From assembly GCA_958510825.1 (NCBI GenBank), contig OY294047.1, forward strand, positions 48,405,365 through 48,469,364: a stretch of 64,000 bases of DNA, given 5' to 3'. Below are positions 22,930 through 34,198 of the stretch, one piece after another. The stretch comes from Brachypterus glaber (Eukaryota > Arthropoda > Insecta > Coleoptera > Kateretidae). The translations under genes and the position numbers were made by a program. The notes beneath the pieces are model-generated. The model made no database searches, was not told where the DNA came from, and saw nothing but the letters and a program-made list of their open reading frames with translations. The stretch's first letter is position 1; each line of letters starts with the position of its first letter.

Positions 22930-23008
22930 TTGTATTTATATAATAAGCGATTATAATTTGCTTGGTATGTGTGTTATAGCGCTCCTAGCTATAATTTTTT
23001 TTTCCGTG
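22930..23008 (-). mobile_element. Truncated MITE, CACGGAAA family (copy 4)
   Basis: The sequence from TTGTATTTATATAATAAGCG to TTTTTCCGTG matches one end of the 424-bp family in the orientation of copy 2. The rest of the element is missing. Confidence 0.85.
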
Positions 23009-24411
23009 AATTTGATTTTGATTAAAATTTTATCTAGCAATAGGCAATAAGTCACTTAGTGCGTTTTACTTAGATTATTTCAAATGTTTCTGCACTAAGC
23101 GACTTTCTAAAAAAAATTAATTTATAAAAATATAATTGCTTGAATCATTTATATGATACAATATCGCGTTATTTATTGTACTGACAAACGCATTCAAATT
23201 TTGCTATGTTAAAGTTGATGGAATAGAGACAAAACAGAAAAAACAAGAATATAAAAAAACTAAAGTTCGCGGCAAGTTCGGAAAACAGCCCTTAGAAATG
23301 CACCGTGAAGTGTTTTATCATTAATAATGATTCATTATAATTATTGACTTTAGGAGATGCTTCTTTGCCGGCACAGCCGATGGCCTCTGAAAACTGTCTT
23401 AGTTCTGGCATAGTAAGCAGTTTCATATAATTAATACTAATTAATTATTATTATTAATTTTGAAAACGTTTTTTAAACAATCAAAAATTCCACACCCTTC
23501 TTTTAAAAATCTAGTTTTTGAAAATTTATGTAAATATCTTGTTTTCTACTTTATAGTTATACATTACGTTTAATTAATAAAAGGGTTTTAATTTTAAATA
23601 GTTGTTTTTTATACTATTTTATTGACTTAGTGCTCTTTACTTGCAAGCCGACGTCGTGGGCCTACAAGTAAAAGGCACTAAGTCCATGTCTTTTTTCAAA
23701 TTTAGTTGAATTAAACTACTTCAATTTTTCTTTATTTAACTGCAAATGGGACATTATTATGCCAAACATGTCATTGCGATTTGCGGTAGTTTTTTTCCAA
23801 AAAAAATTATTACAAAAATTAAAAGACAACAATGAAAGTTAAATTTGTCAATATCTCAAAACCATGTTTTTGGACTTAGTGCTTTTTACTTGTAAGCCGA
23901 CGATATTATTTAGTAAATATTATTTACATACCCCTAGCGATCCTCCTCACGATTTTTGATAGGTGCTTAAGTTGCAGTTTGAAACAAAACTCCTCATTCC
24001 ATCACCCTTGATTTAATTAAATACGAAAAGATACCCAAATAGATTGGTTAAGATAAAATTTAATTAAATTTTGTCAATGAACCGCATCATAACCGAGCCA
24101 CGCTTTAACAAATTAATTCGATCCGAATCGCCTTGACCCGTCCACACGTGAAAAAAAAAAGCTTCGGGTTAAATTAATCAAGTGACCTTGTGATCATGTT
24201 TGTATTTTTAAGTTGGTGTTGTGCGTTATTGTTGTTCGATCCTTTTTTTTTAATTGGATTTTTGTTGTTTTCTTTTACCAAAAGGTTGAAAAAATTAATT
24301 TATCGATGTGTTTTTCCAATGGCATATTTTCAATGAACAAACAAATTAATATTATTATTTTAGTTTTTTTTTAATTTAAACTAGATGAAACGTTGCAAGC
24401 ACCCTGTCAAA
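23009..24411. other. Spacer with GACTTAGTGC hairpins
   Basis: GACTTAGTGCTCTTTACTTG (23626) is mirrored by CAAGTAAAAGGCACTAAGTC ending near 23688, forming a short hairpin around CCGACGTCGTGG. A third copy of the arm begins near 23874 and a diverged one near 23051. These are probably ends of an old foldback repeat. Around 24050-24160 a GC-richer patch looks unique. No genes recognised. Confidence 0.45.
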
Positions 24412-25461
24412 ACATCGGCACTATTGTACACTAGAGCCATCTAGTTTGCAAATTTCAAACTAGGTGTTTTGTTTGATTTTAAATTCTGTATCTTTAAAAC
24501 ATTATATTCTAGCAAAAAACTGCATTTTTATAGGGCTGTTATTTAAAATATAATTTTTTGAAATCGGGTTATAAATATGTGATATATGCTAAAAAAACCT
24601 TTTACTGCTTTAAACGCCAATATCTCAAAAACAATGCGTTTTAGGAAAACGTTGTTTATAACATTTTTTGACCAATTTAAAATTATCTTTTATATAAGTG
24701 CTAAATTAACCAAATACAATAATAATTGCCTTAATTATAAACAAAAAAACGCTAAAAATAGGAGTTTTAACCTATTTTTACCCCCTTACCCCCAATCGTT
24801 TACCCCCAAAATCTAATCAGCTCTTCGGAATGCGATAAGAAACAATATTCAAAAAACCGCAATGAAGAATTCTCCCGTTAGATTAGACAGGGACAAAAGT
24901 TCTACCCAAAAAGGATAGAAGACATACATACACTCCCACTTCCACCCAACCAAACAAATTCTGTATTTGTTCTTTGTTAAACAAATACAATATTTACTTG
25001 GCCGGGCGAAAAGTGTAACTATAATATTTTTATTAAAGAAATTACTGGCGCCATCTAAATTTTAGTAGACTTATCTTATTCTACAGATTCACATTAGCTA
25101 TGTTCGTTCGTGCCGCTCACTGCTACACTTTCCAGCCAAACCAAATAAATACTGTATTTGTTGTATGAAAAACAAATACAGTATTTATTTGGTTGGCTGG
25201 AAAGTGTAGCACAAATGAGATAGAGATAGGGTAGACGTCTTTTGTTTCATAATTCTAGTTGTAGAGAGCTCCATTCGATATCTCATGTAGAAATGGAGTT
25301 AGAGAGTTTACACCCAGACAGAGACAGACAGACGCAAAAATTTTTTTTACTGATTTCGACTTAGAATGGTCTAAAATGTGAAAAAAACGTGGTCAAAGAT
25401 TTTGACTTTTCAGCGAAGATTTCAATACATCGGCACTCTTAGTAGCACTAAGTGCCGACGT
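24412..25461. mobile_element. TCGGCAC-ended repeat element, copy 1
   Basis: ACATCGGCAC at the left is mirrored by GTGCCGACGT at the right. From about 24481 to 24860 it matches the element at 46300-46873 (CTGTATCT, TTAAACGCCAATAT and AACCTATTTTTACCCCC motifs), and again near its right end (ACAGACAGACG, TTTCAATACATCGGCACTCTTAGT). The middle, ~24880-25300, is extra sequence not present in the other copy and contains hairpins. The frame at 24586-24816 lies within repeat sequence and is not a gene. Confidence 0.7.
25122..25210. repeat. Near-perfect 40-bp-arm hairpin
   Basis: Arms starting GCTACACTTTCCAGCC and ending GGCTGGAAAGTGTAGC are complementary over about 40 bp with one unpaired base and a loop of about 8 bases. 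A diverged version of the arm sequence lies at about 24947-25018. It is probably a small foldback insertion inside the 24412-25461 element. Confidence 0.88.
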
Positions 25462-26253
25462 AAATAATTATGATTAAATTGTACTTATAATTAAATTGTA
25501 CTTAAATACTTAATTAGGTTAAGTATCTATATTTTTATTGTTTTTCATATATTTTTATGTAATTATTTTGTATCAAAATTATACAAAACAGCATGCTAGC
25601 AGGACCATAAATATTAATAATAATAATTATTATTATCGTAAATGTTATTGATTTTTATAGATACACTAAAAAAAAGGTTGGAGGAACGAGACCAATAGTT
25701 AAATACGGAACATGTATTTTTCGACTCCGTCGCAGCAAAAAACTTCAGTCTCGAACACTAAAGACTTGGTTTGCATACTAGGTGCATAATATACTATTTA
25801 TCACTACTAGCTGTAGAACATACCATTATTTATCATGTTTTCAGACTGTGAAATCAATTTTCTTCACCTATAGCAATAATAATTTTTTCAATCCTAGTAG
25901 GAGTAAATTATATAAACAATTGATTTCTGTCACTTCAGATTTTTCAGTTCTTTGTTCAATTTTTACTAATTAAACCCAAGAAAATAGCCTTAAATATCTT
26001 TCTATTTATTAAATATATTTAATTATATTTATTACCAATAAATACAATCAATAATTAGCTAAATATTATGAAAAAAAAAAAAATTAAAAAGAAACTAAAT
26101 TTTTAAACATGAGTTCATAGTATTTATTTGAGCAAATGTCATTGATAAGGCTACTTGATTTTTATGAAAATTTCAGGAAATGTCGTTTCTGTTAATAATT
26201 TACTTTATTATTTGAATAAAAATAGTTAAATAGTGCTAGTAGTGAAAAAACTA
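25462..26253. other. AT-rich DNA, nothing recognised
   Basis: Contains short (AAT)n runs near 25610-25636. No gene or mobile element end seen. Confidence 0.45.
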
Positions 26254-26374
26254 ATATATAAACCACGGTAGAGAAGACTATTATAACCTGGCACTCTTAA
26301 ATCCCTTGCTGCTACGCAGCTCGGGATTTAATAAGCTCGGCTATAAAAAAATGTCTACTCTACCTTGGTATATA
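26254..26374. repeat. Palindromic repeat (foldback)
   Basis: Arms reading AACCACGGTAGAGAAGACTA and TAAATCCC are mirrored by GGGATTTA and TGTCTACTCTACCTTGGTAT around a CTGCGTAGCAG-type centre. A compact imperfect palindrome of about 120 bp, like a MITE core. Confidence 0.7.
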
Positions 26375-26744
26375 ATTACTATTATTACTGTACATTCAAA
26401 AAATAAATGCTTGTGCAGTCTAAAAGAAAAAAAAGATTCTGTTTCTTATTTAAAAAAGCCACGTAAAGGGGGAATTGAAACTAACATGACCATATGCATT
26501 AATTAGTTAATTCAATATGGTATTTCTGATCGTTTGAATGATAATGGCGAATTTTAACGGCAGGTGGCTGATGTTTTACCATATAACTCTTTTGTTTATT
26601 TTCTTATCGTACTAATGTGTTTTTTCTTTTGCAGGTAAGCTAAGAGAGCCTCGAGTATTTTCTTCGCACCAGATAAAAACCTGAATCTTTGCTGTTTTAT
26701 CGGGTAAGATTTGAAGAGTATGATTTAAAAAAGATAGAAAATAA
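26375..26744. other. Spacer containing a candidate recursive splice site
   Basis: Outside the splice-like signal at 26610-26640, this stretch has no gene or repeat that I recognise. The frame at 26306-26506 runs out of the neighbouring palindrome and is rejected. Confidence 0.4.
26610..26640 (+). promoter_or_regulatory. Candidate recursive splice (ratchet) site
   Basis: In order on the plus strand: TACTAAT (26610-26616), a branch-point-like sequence; the tract TTTTTTCTTTT; then GCAG|GTAAGC with the junction at 26634/26635. A strong 3' splice site fused directly to a strong 5' splice site is the known signature of recursive splice sites in long insect introns. A second donor-like GGTAAGAT lies ~67 bp downstream at 26702, as expected for an exon that could be defined and then removed. 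No RNA evidence is available, and a chance match cannot be excluded. Confidence 0.45.
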
Positions 26745-27071
26745 TATTTATCCAATACGTACAGATAATAAGACAATTACCAGCTTTATTTTAAATAGAT
26801 AAACTCAATAATAACCCCCGCGTGGCTTTTACTTTATTGAGTGGATAATTATTTATTTTACCCACTCAACTGTCACTTGTCAAATTATTTTCTTGTAAAT
26901 GTCATTAAAATTTTTAATAAAAATATGAATTCCTAAGCTATTTATTGGATAAAACCTTGTATGGGTAAACCGATATTGCCCTCTCGAAAATTAACCTGCT
27001 TGGCTGACGCCTCGCAGGTTAATTTTCTTATGGGCAATATCTTGCTTTACCCACTAGTACCATAAATAACT
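26745..27071 (+). mobile_element. Repeat element, plus copy of a distant inverted pair
   Basis: Nearly identical, in inverse orientation, to 54497-54833. It contains the hairpin GATATTGCCC...GCAGGTTAATTTTC...GGGCAATATC around 26972-27041 and a second stem, TTATTGAGTGG / CCCACTCAA, near 26843-26870. No coding frame. Boundaries come from where similarity stops: TATTTATCCAATAC on one side and TACCATAA(A/G)TAACT on the other. Confidence 0.85.
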
Positions 27072-27165
27072 ATTGAATCAAACGTATAAAATTGATTCTG
27101 TTTTTAATAACTGAAGAATTTTTTGTACAAGATACAAAAATAACATACTATATAAGGGATGAATG

Positions 27166-27802
27166 CCCGGGGAAAAAAAGTTTATGTATGATCATGCATC
27201 ATTATGCATAATTATGTCTAATTTTACTTAAAATTAGGTAGTATTTTAAATGATTATGCATGATTATACATAATCATGTATGCATTTTGCCCATGTATAA
27301 TTATGTACGGGTATACATAGACCTATGCCTAATTATGTATGATCATGCATAGAATTTTAAATGTTGGCGAAGGCGCACCATGCATGACAAAGTTTTTGTA
27401 TGAATATGCATAATTTTGCATCAAATTAAGTATAACTATGCATAATTGATGTAAAATTAGACATAATTATAAATAATTATGCATAATCATATTTAAACAT
27501 TTTTTCCTGAGATTTATATTTATCTATAACCGGGGAAAAAAGTTTATGTATGATTAAGCATAATGATGCATAATGATGTCTATTTTTGCCTTAAATTAGG
27601 TAGAATTATGCATGATTATGCATAATCATGTCTGAATTTTGACCTTGCATGAATTTTGACCTGGTATGATCATACCTTACCATACATGATCATACCTGAC
27701 CATACATGATCATACATGACATACCGGGTCAAAATTCATACATGGTCAAAATCCATGCATGTTCGAATTTTGTATGTTCATACATGAATTTTTTTCGCCG
27801 GG
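27166..27802. mobile_element. CCCGG-ended element rich in ATGATTATGCAT units
   Basis: The left end CCCGGGGAAAAAAAGTTTATG is mirrored by CATGAATTTTTTTCGCCGGG. Between them lie dozens of variants of ATGATTATGCATAATTATG, partly self-complementary, so the interior can fold in many ways. A ~360-bp unit beginning CCGGGGAAAAAAGTTTATG is repeated (27167, 27530). A CGCC-rich string, TTGGCGAAGGCGCA, sits at about 27363-27376. No coding capacity. Class unknown. Confidence 0.65.
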
Positions 27803-28790
27803 TGTGCAAATTAAGTAGAAAAATACGAGGTTAAACATACCTAAATATAAGGACATAAATTAATTAAAAATTAAATCAATAGACATTAAAATATATGTTA
27901 CAAAGTAGATTATATATTTTTTAATAAAAACGTTTCTGAATAAGATGACTCGTGTTAAGATCGTGGTGTTTAAAACTGTTAATTTTCAAAAAAGTCATTA
28001 CATTTTCGCACAAGTTTGAGAACTTTAAACTTAAAAGTACAATCTTCAAAGCTGACCAAAATTATTCCATTTTATTAAAGAAAAACTATTTTTTCTGACT
28101 ATAAGGAGTTTTGATTGATTGATCTAATAGTATTGGATTTAGCCTTAGGTTTTCACCTTGCCTGTTTAACAAGGATACTAGTTATGTTTTAAAACCATTT
28201 TTTTATAAAAGTTTAAATAAAAACATTGCTAAGAATTTTTTATCAAAACTCTTCAAACGCCAATTCTATTGGATCTTGGCGTTCGATATTATTCTTTACT
28301 CTCGGCTTAATAGCCACATCGCTTAATGCTTCAATAAACAAACATGCAATTAACTTAAAAATGCCCAAACAATTAACACGAAACCCATTTTGCAAAAACC
28401 TATAAGAATAAATTACACGATGTTATTTGTTTTGTCCCACAATTAAAACGTCTAGCTTCTCTCTCACATCAATTTTGCACAGGTTTTATCTATTTTTTTT
28501 ATTTATATAGTTACAGACAAAAAAAAAGATTTTTATTTCTATATTATTAAGTAGGAGGCGGGAAGCACCTACCTTTACTGAATTCGGTCAATGTTATATA
28601 ACATCGTTCAGGCATCCCTTTGAAAAACACTGACGTCTTTAATGGTTTGAAAACAATTAGTATCTTAGTGCTAGTTTTTACTTAAGGTAAATACAGATAA
28701 AGCCAACTTTTATTGATTGTTTTTATCAATTTTGTTAATATTGCTGTTTTGCTTAAAAGCTAAAACTAAAATAAGTTTTTTCAAGATAAT
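27803..28790. other. AT-rich DNA, nothing recognised
   Basis: A GC-richer patch at about 28550-28630 has no coding frame. No repeat ends seen. Confidence 0.45.
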
Positions 28791-28791
28791 A

Positions 28792-29470
28792 CCCTTAGAT
28801 TTTCAGAAGGCGTTCGATTCTGTACCTCATTTTCAAATTCCTGACAAATAACAATTGTATAATTCCTATAAACCTTATTTTATTAAAAGTAACTATTAAA
28901 GATACTTGGGAAGCATAAAATCGGATCCAAACTTGAGGAACAAATAAACATTGGTGTCCTTCAAGGTTCTGTTCTGAGACCTATACTATTTTTTATTTTT
29001 ATACGTGATCTGTGCTACAAACAAAAAGTTTTACTAGCATGTCTGAACATTTGTGTAATAGTAAATGGTAATTTTTGACCTGGAATATAATAAATATATA
29101 GAATTTAAAAAGATACCCTTAGATTTGCAGAAGGCGTTTGATTCTGTACCTTATGTTAAAATTCTTGACAAATAACAAATATATAATTCCAATAAACCTT
29201 AGTTAAATTAAAGTAACTATTAAAGACAAATGTTTGCACTTGGGAAGCATAAGATCAGAGCAAAACCTTGAGGAGCACCAATAAATATTGGTAGCCTTCA
29301 AGGTTCTGTCCTGAGACCTATACTATTTTTAATTTTTATACGTGATCTGTGCTACAAAGTATTAGTTATTTTACGTGATCTGTTCTACAAAGTATTAGTT
29401 ATTTTATTACCATCCCGATCATTTATGTAATAGTAAGTGGTAAATTTTATCCTGACAAAGTTAAATATAT
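28792..29470 (+). pseudogene. Two tandem decayed RT fragments
   Basis: Unit 1: PLDFQKAFDSVPH at 28792 and GVLQGSVLRPILFFIFIRDL from 28953. Unit 2: PLDLQKAFDSVPY from about 29116 and SLQGSVLRPILFLIFIRDL from about 29290. These are RT motifs A and B. The two units, about 325 bp apart, share the intervening sequence and stops, so one decayed fragment was duplicated as a block. The expected GP after LQGSVL is RP in both. Neither unit is open across its length. Confidence 0.78.
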
Positions 29471-30334
29471 AGAATTTACCGACCTGTATGGAAAAAATGA
29501 TTATAAATTTCACTTGAACGTGTTCGCTTTTAATTTAATAATACCATCAGAGCAGGCAGAGCATATGCATTCCGCGCGGACGCTACGGCCAATATTTTTC
29601 ATAATTTATTAGACTGTTGACTTTTTACACATAACCTTGAACAACTTACATAACCCGTTTTATGCGTGAAGTTCCAGACGAAAAGAGCGGAAAAGAACCT
29701 TAATCGGAAAGGGCTATAAATGAAATTACATTATTTTTTTATAAAGCATACTTACATACGTTTTACTCGAAAAATAAATGTATTATGTCAAAAACTTATG
29801 AAGTTAAAAATTAACTAACTAACCTTGAGAAAATAAGCTTAAAGTTTTAATTAAGGGCTCCCTATTAAGAATACTAGATCTGTGCCTCACCAGTGCAGGA
29901 ACAGCGGGGTGATAAATGAAGATCGCGTTGCCATAGCTTGTTTACTCACACAATTTACTGATTTTCATAAAATAGCATAGTGTCCAAAACTCGACAATTT
30001 AAACAGATCTTATGTCCTTACTCCATTTGCTTAATAGTTTTTAGCTTTATATTCCTTTTCACATAAAATGTGTCTTAAATATATATCTTGCGGATAAATA
30101 TTCTAATTATAAGATCTCAGACGGATGCCAGTAACTGGCAATCGATAACTTATGTCGATTAGTACATACAATTTGTACTTATGGATGAATTTGTCTTCAT
30201 CGATTAATAAAATTACCTATATTATTGAGCCGGATTTGCTCATCTCTATAACATATTTTTAAATGGGTATTTACAATATGAGATGTATTTAATGCATTGC
30301 CTTACAAGTTTTTAATGACCTAGATCATAAAATT
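29471..30334. other. AT-rich DNA with a GC-richer patch, no gene recognised
   Basis: Around 29560-29720 and 29870-29950 the base composition is more balanced and the sequence looks unique. No frame of note. CCAGTAACTGG near 30129-30139 is a short palindrome. Confidence 0.4.
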
Positions 30335-31115
30335 ACTAAGTAAGTAGTAAGTAAGTAAGTATTTATTTACACACTACAGATTTATAATCAATCAATAACA
30401 ACAGAAAATTTGACCACTTAAATATAGACAAGTTTAAAAATAGTTTTTAACAAAAGTGTTAGTTTTAAGTGAGATCGGTGCACTGAATTATTAAAATTAT
30501 TTTACAAGAGCAAAAGATACCTATATCACAGAAGCTATAAATAGCTTGTACGTGACATACCGAATTATATTGTGATATAATTATATTAAAATTTTATGAA
30601 TGTTGTTCTCCTTTTTTTTTTTAATTTTTTAATATATATTTTTTTGATTTATTATTAAAAGCTTAAATAAAATAAATTGTATTTGTAGTTAAGGTAAAAG
30701 TTTTTTTATTTCAGAGCTATTTTGAGTAATCCAAATTTTAATTTTTTTTGTGAAGGATTTATATGTACCAGTGAAAGTTTTTAATTCAAGGGGCAATAGA
30801 TTAAAGATTTTTGGAATATAAAATGTAAAGTTTTTAATGCCAATGGCTTTTCTTACATTATTTACATTAGATTGAAGATCTGTTTTTTGGCGCGTTTCAT
30901 ATGAATGACTTATAGCCTTTACATAGTTTTTATTTTTATAGTAAAATTTAAGTAAATTTAGAGCATACAGTTCTTTAAGGTCCATTACATTAAATTCCTT
31001 AAATAACTGATCAGTTGGATATATCAAGGGTTTATTTAAAATTATTTTAATAATTCTTTTTTGTATAACTTCTAGGCTATCAAGGTAGGTTTTAGATGAG
31101 GCTAGGTTAGGGTAT
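30335..31115 (-). mobile_element. Minus-strand non-LTR retrotransposon 3' end with (TTAC)n tail
   Basis: Reading the minus strand: RT C-terminal coding sequence (to 30689), a ~320-bp 3' UTR, then TGTAGTGTGTAAATAAATAC followed by TTAC repeats at 30335-30361. The tail type differs from the other elements here. The 5' end meets the palindromic element at 31111-31727. Confidence 0.82.
30689..31115 (-). pseudogene. Reverse transcriptase C-terminus (CR1/Jockey-like)
   Basis: The frame can be followed from about 31115: SLEVIQKRIIKIILNKPLIY, then LYALNLLKFYYK, SYETRQKTDL and FYIPKIFNLLPLEL, ending at the stop at 30689-30691. This is the tail domain that follows the RT in elements without RNase H; YETR corresponds to YNTR in the element at 1361-2656. 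The ATG at 31027 is internal. Catalytic motifs are not present. Confidence 0.82.
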
Positions 31116-31727
31116 GTTTTTTTTAACTTTCAAATATCTCGAATACTATACATTTTAGAAAAAAAGATGTCAGGCAAAATTTTTTTGTTTTAATGGGGGA
31201 AACAAAATGGCGTACTTATTTTTTAAGACTATTTACGTTTTCAAGGTAATTTCAAGGTCAACTTTTTTTTTTAATAGTAACATATATTTTTTTTAATGTT
31301 ATTTAATTCTCCTCAAAAAAATAAAAATATTTTGTAAAAACCTTTTTTTGATCGGACTTTTAGTTGCAGTTCGGATTCCGCGGCTCAAAATACATAGGAA
31401 TTGACTAGTCGAGTCCGTCGGATATCCAATTTTTTTAATTTTTTGTAGCTGTTTTATCTCTGCAACTAAAAGTCCGATCAAATAAAGTTTTTACAAATGT
31501 TTTTTTTTAAGGAGAAATAAATAACAGTAAGAAATATATGTTTCTATTAAAAAAAAAATATATATGACCTTGAAATGACCTTGAAAACGTAAATATCCGT
31601 AAAAAATAAATAGGCCATTTTGTTTCCTCCATTAACATAAACAAATTTTGCCTGACATCTTTTTTTCTAAAATGCATAGCATTCGAAATATTTGAAAGTT
31701 TCAGGTTAAAAAAAAAACACCTGGTAT
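31111..31727. mobile_element. Long palindromic (foldback) element
   Basis: Left-arm features (AACTTTCAAATATCTCGAA, AAAAGATGTCAGGCAAA, AAGGTAATTTCAAGGTCA, GATCGGACTTTTAGTTGCAG) are mirrored in order on the right (CTGCAACTAAAAGTCCGATC, TGACCTTGAAATGACCTT, TTTGCCTGACATCTTTTTT, TTCGAAATATTTGAAAGTT). Arms are roughly 250 bp with a ~90-bp centre that includes CTCAAAATACATAGGAATTG, also seen at 16804-17139. The left tip is eroded where it joins the RT fragment. Small frames here are not genes. Confidence 0.85.
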
Positions 31728-31961
31728 ACACGCTGGTGGTATTTTTAGGTCTATATTCGTATTACCTGTCAGTAATGATCAGCATCGATGGGGATCTTAC
31801 TGCAAATTGTATATTTGCAATTTTGCACAATAAAAGATTTTTTCACACCGCATAATTTTGGTATTTCAGATATCTTGATTATGTCTTTGCTATATTGAAA
31901 TAATTTAGCTGTTAGTTATTCACTTATTTCTGGCATGTGCCTATTACCGAAATAGCCAGTA
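31728..31961. other. Spacer, nothing recognised
   Basis: Short stretch between two mobile elements with no feature seen. Confidence 0.4.
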
Positions 31962-32546
31962 AAGCTACGATTTCCTCCAAAAGTCGCAGTCGCTGACGAC
32001 TGCGATCGGGTAGCCGCGACCAGGTCGTTACGACCCTACCTGTTTTCATCGGTCTCGCCAGTCGCCATTCTGGACATTTTATAAAGAACTGTTTTTTTGT
32101 TTGCGAATTTATGCCTTTCAATAAGTATGAATATCTCTAAAAAGTCGGTTCTTTTAATGTTTCTGAATTATCAAGCGGAAGAAGAGAATTTCCTCCTCTC
32201 ATTAACATTACATCCTTAAGTAAAAAGGGTAAAAGTTGATGAGATGTTTCGGCTGAGAGAGGTGGAGGGATTTTAAGCAATTCTAATTGAGTGAAACAGT
32301 GAAAGACACTTGTCACAGTGTAAAACCACCTGTTTCACCGTCAAATTTGTGACGAATTAGTCGTGCGTCTGCTCCTGGAGCGGTGAAGCGACCGGCGATC
32401 AAACGAACGGCGACCGGTAGTTAGTAGTAACGACTCCGCAGCAGCTAGGGGATATTTAAAATGCATTGGAGATGTCTCAACGTCTCGGTCGCGGCTACCT
32501 GGTCGGAGTCGTCAGCGACTGCGACTTTTGGAGGAAACCAAAGCTT
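31962..32546. mobile_element. GC-rich TIR element
   Basis: AAGCT..GATTTCCTCCAAAAGTCGCAGTCG at the left (31962-31994) is mirrored by GCGACTTTTGGAGGAAACC...AGCTT at the right. The arms continue through GCCGCGACCAGGTCG-like sequence, about 60 bp in all. Much of the 585-bp element is GC-rich, unlike everything around it, suggesting an origin in a different sequence environment. The minus frame at 31924-32121 overlaps the left arm and has no family match I recognise. Confidence 0.75.
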
Positions 32547-33757
32547 AATAATATTATTTACCTTCTTAAATTCCGACTTAAAGTCGATGGTATAAAAGCC
32601 GATTTAATATAATAAGAATCATATATTAAGTTAACAGTCTTATACACCTCAATTTTAAGAAAATATACCTCGTTTATCAATGTTTAATTGAAACATATAC
32701 GAGGTATCTAAAAAAAGTTTGCGAAATAAATTAATCATTAATATTATTAATTTATTATAAATATTTATTTCAAAAAAGGAGAGAATACATAAAGACAGAT
32801 CACTTAAGAACACTGTTTGAGCGCTCGCAATTTTGACCGCTCGGATAAATATGAACACGAAAGACTATGACGTATAGACTGTATTTTAAGGGTTAAATAT
32901 AATAGATAAACGAGACGGTATGGTAAAAAAATTACTTACTTTGGAGCCAGGGTGTGGTGATCTTCGACTAGTCGATTCTTCCTGTTGCTTGTGTAATTTC
33001 TCTAACCACAAGTGACACGCGCGGTACACGAATACCCCGATGTATAATTAACATGTAAAGTTTATAAATAACTAATAATAAATAATTTTAGTGAACGGAA
33101 ACATAGGTTTTAAAACGACAATAAATAAGACAGAAGCTAGCTGTATACGTTAAAATTTGAACTCTATGTTTTTCGATATCTTTGAATAGAACAGTGCGGT
33201 TTTTTTTAGCACTATAAAACATTTTAATTCAAACGCGGACAGACAGAGACATCCACGAATAAATAAGTGAACTACTGAATTTAAATCAAGAATAATAATT
33301 TACTAGATTTAAAAACTATTATACTAAAATAAAACTAAGCTATACTTATCAAACACTATTACTATTAAAATAAAAAGTCCAAACCAATTTATTTAACACT
33401 TCCTTTAATGCTTAGTGTTATTAATATTTAAATCATCTTCAACTTTTATTTGATTCCCACTAAAAACTTTGGGTTGATCTTTAGTTTTTTGGATTATAAT
33501 TTGTTAATAAAAACTTAAATTATCATTACATTATTTTAACGCCATAATAATTATTTGCTTTCTACTTTATGATATCCCCTCGTAAATATTTTGAGGTCAT
33601 TAAACTTTTAGTAATTTAATGATGATTAATAGTTTGTTTAGGAAAGAGATTGTCTTTTTTCATTTCTTACAAAAGTTAATTATATAGCATCATAAGGAAC
33701 CAGCAATATTTTCCTGTTCCTTATATTATGTATGATTTTTTATTGTTATTATTTACA
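32547..33757. other. AT-rich DNA, nothing recognised
   Basis: A GC-richer patch at about 32940-33040 contains no long frame. No repeat ends seen. Confidence 0.45.
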
Positions 33758-33759
33758 TA

Positions 33760-34061
33760 CACTGCCAAAAATAACTCTAAAGTAAACAGTGGTAATTTTT
33801 TAGTTTTAATTTTAAAATACTTTTAGGTATTAAAACTAAAAATACAAAAAAAAAAATTAAATAAAAAGTAAAATTAACAAAAAAATTACCTCTACCCCAC
33901 CCCAATTTTTACCAAAAACAATCCCAGCACAGACCGACCGACAGACGGAAATCATATTTTTTGGATATAAAACGTCCAAAAACAAAAAAAAACAATATTT
34001 TTTTTACTAGTGCAAGACTCGAAAAAAAAATAATATTTTTTTAGTAGTATTTTTAACAGTG
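33760..34061. mobile_element. Probable MITE with CACTG(C/T)(C/T)AAAAATA ends and TA target
   Basis: CACTGCCAAAAATA at the left and TATTTTTAACAGTG at the right are flanked by TA (33758-33759, 34062-34063). Similarity is short and the interior is AT-rich with a GACCGACCGACAGACGG string. Tc1/mariner-like ends are the simplest reading. Confidence 0.55.
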
Positions 34062-34198
34062 TACATTAAAATGCTTAAACAAATGTTTACTGAGTCGTAA
34101 ACCAAAAATTAGGTTAAATGTTGTAATTTCCTAGCTACAAATGTTTTGTTTTATTTATGATTTATGAGCACTAAATTTTCTAAATCGTATACATACAT

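Noticed and set aside
27166..27802. CRISPR-like array of ATGATTATGCAT repeats
   Set aside because: Units are not regular, have no constant spacers, and the region is bounded by TIR-like ends; the genome is eukaryotic.
31507..31731. Minus-strand frame of 74 residues
   Set aside because: It lies wholly in the right arm of the 31111-31727 palindrome and is Phe/Leu-rich noise.
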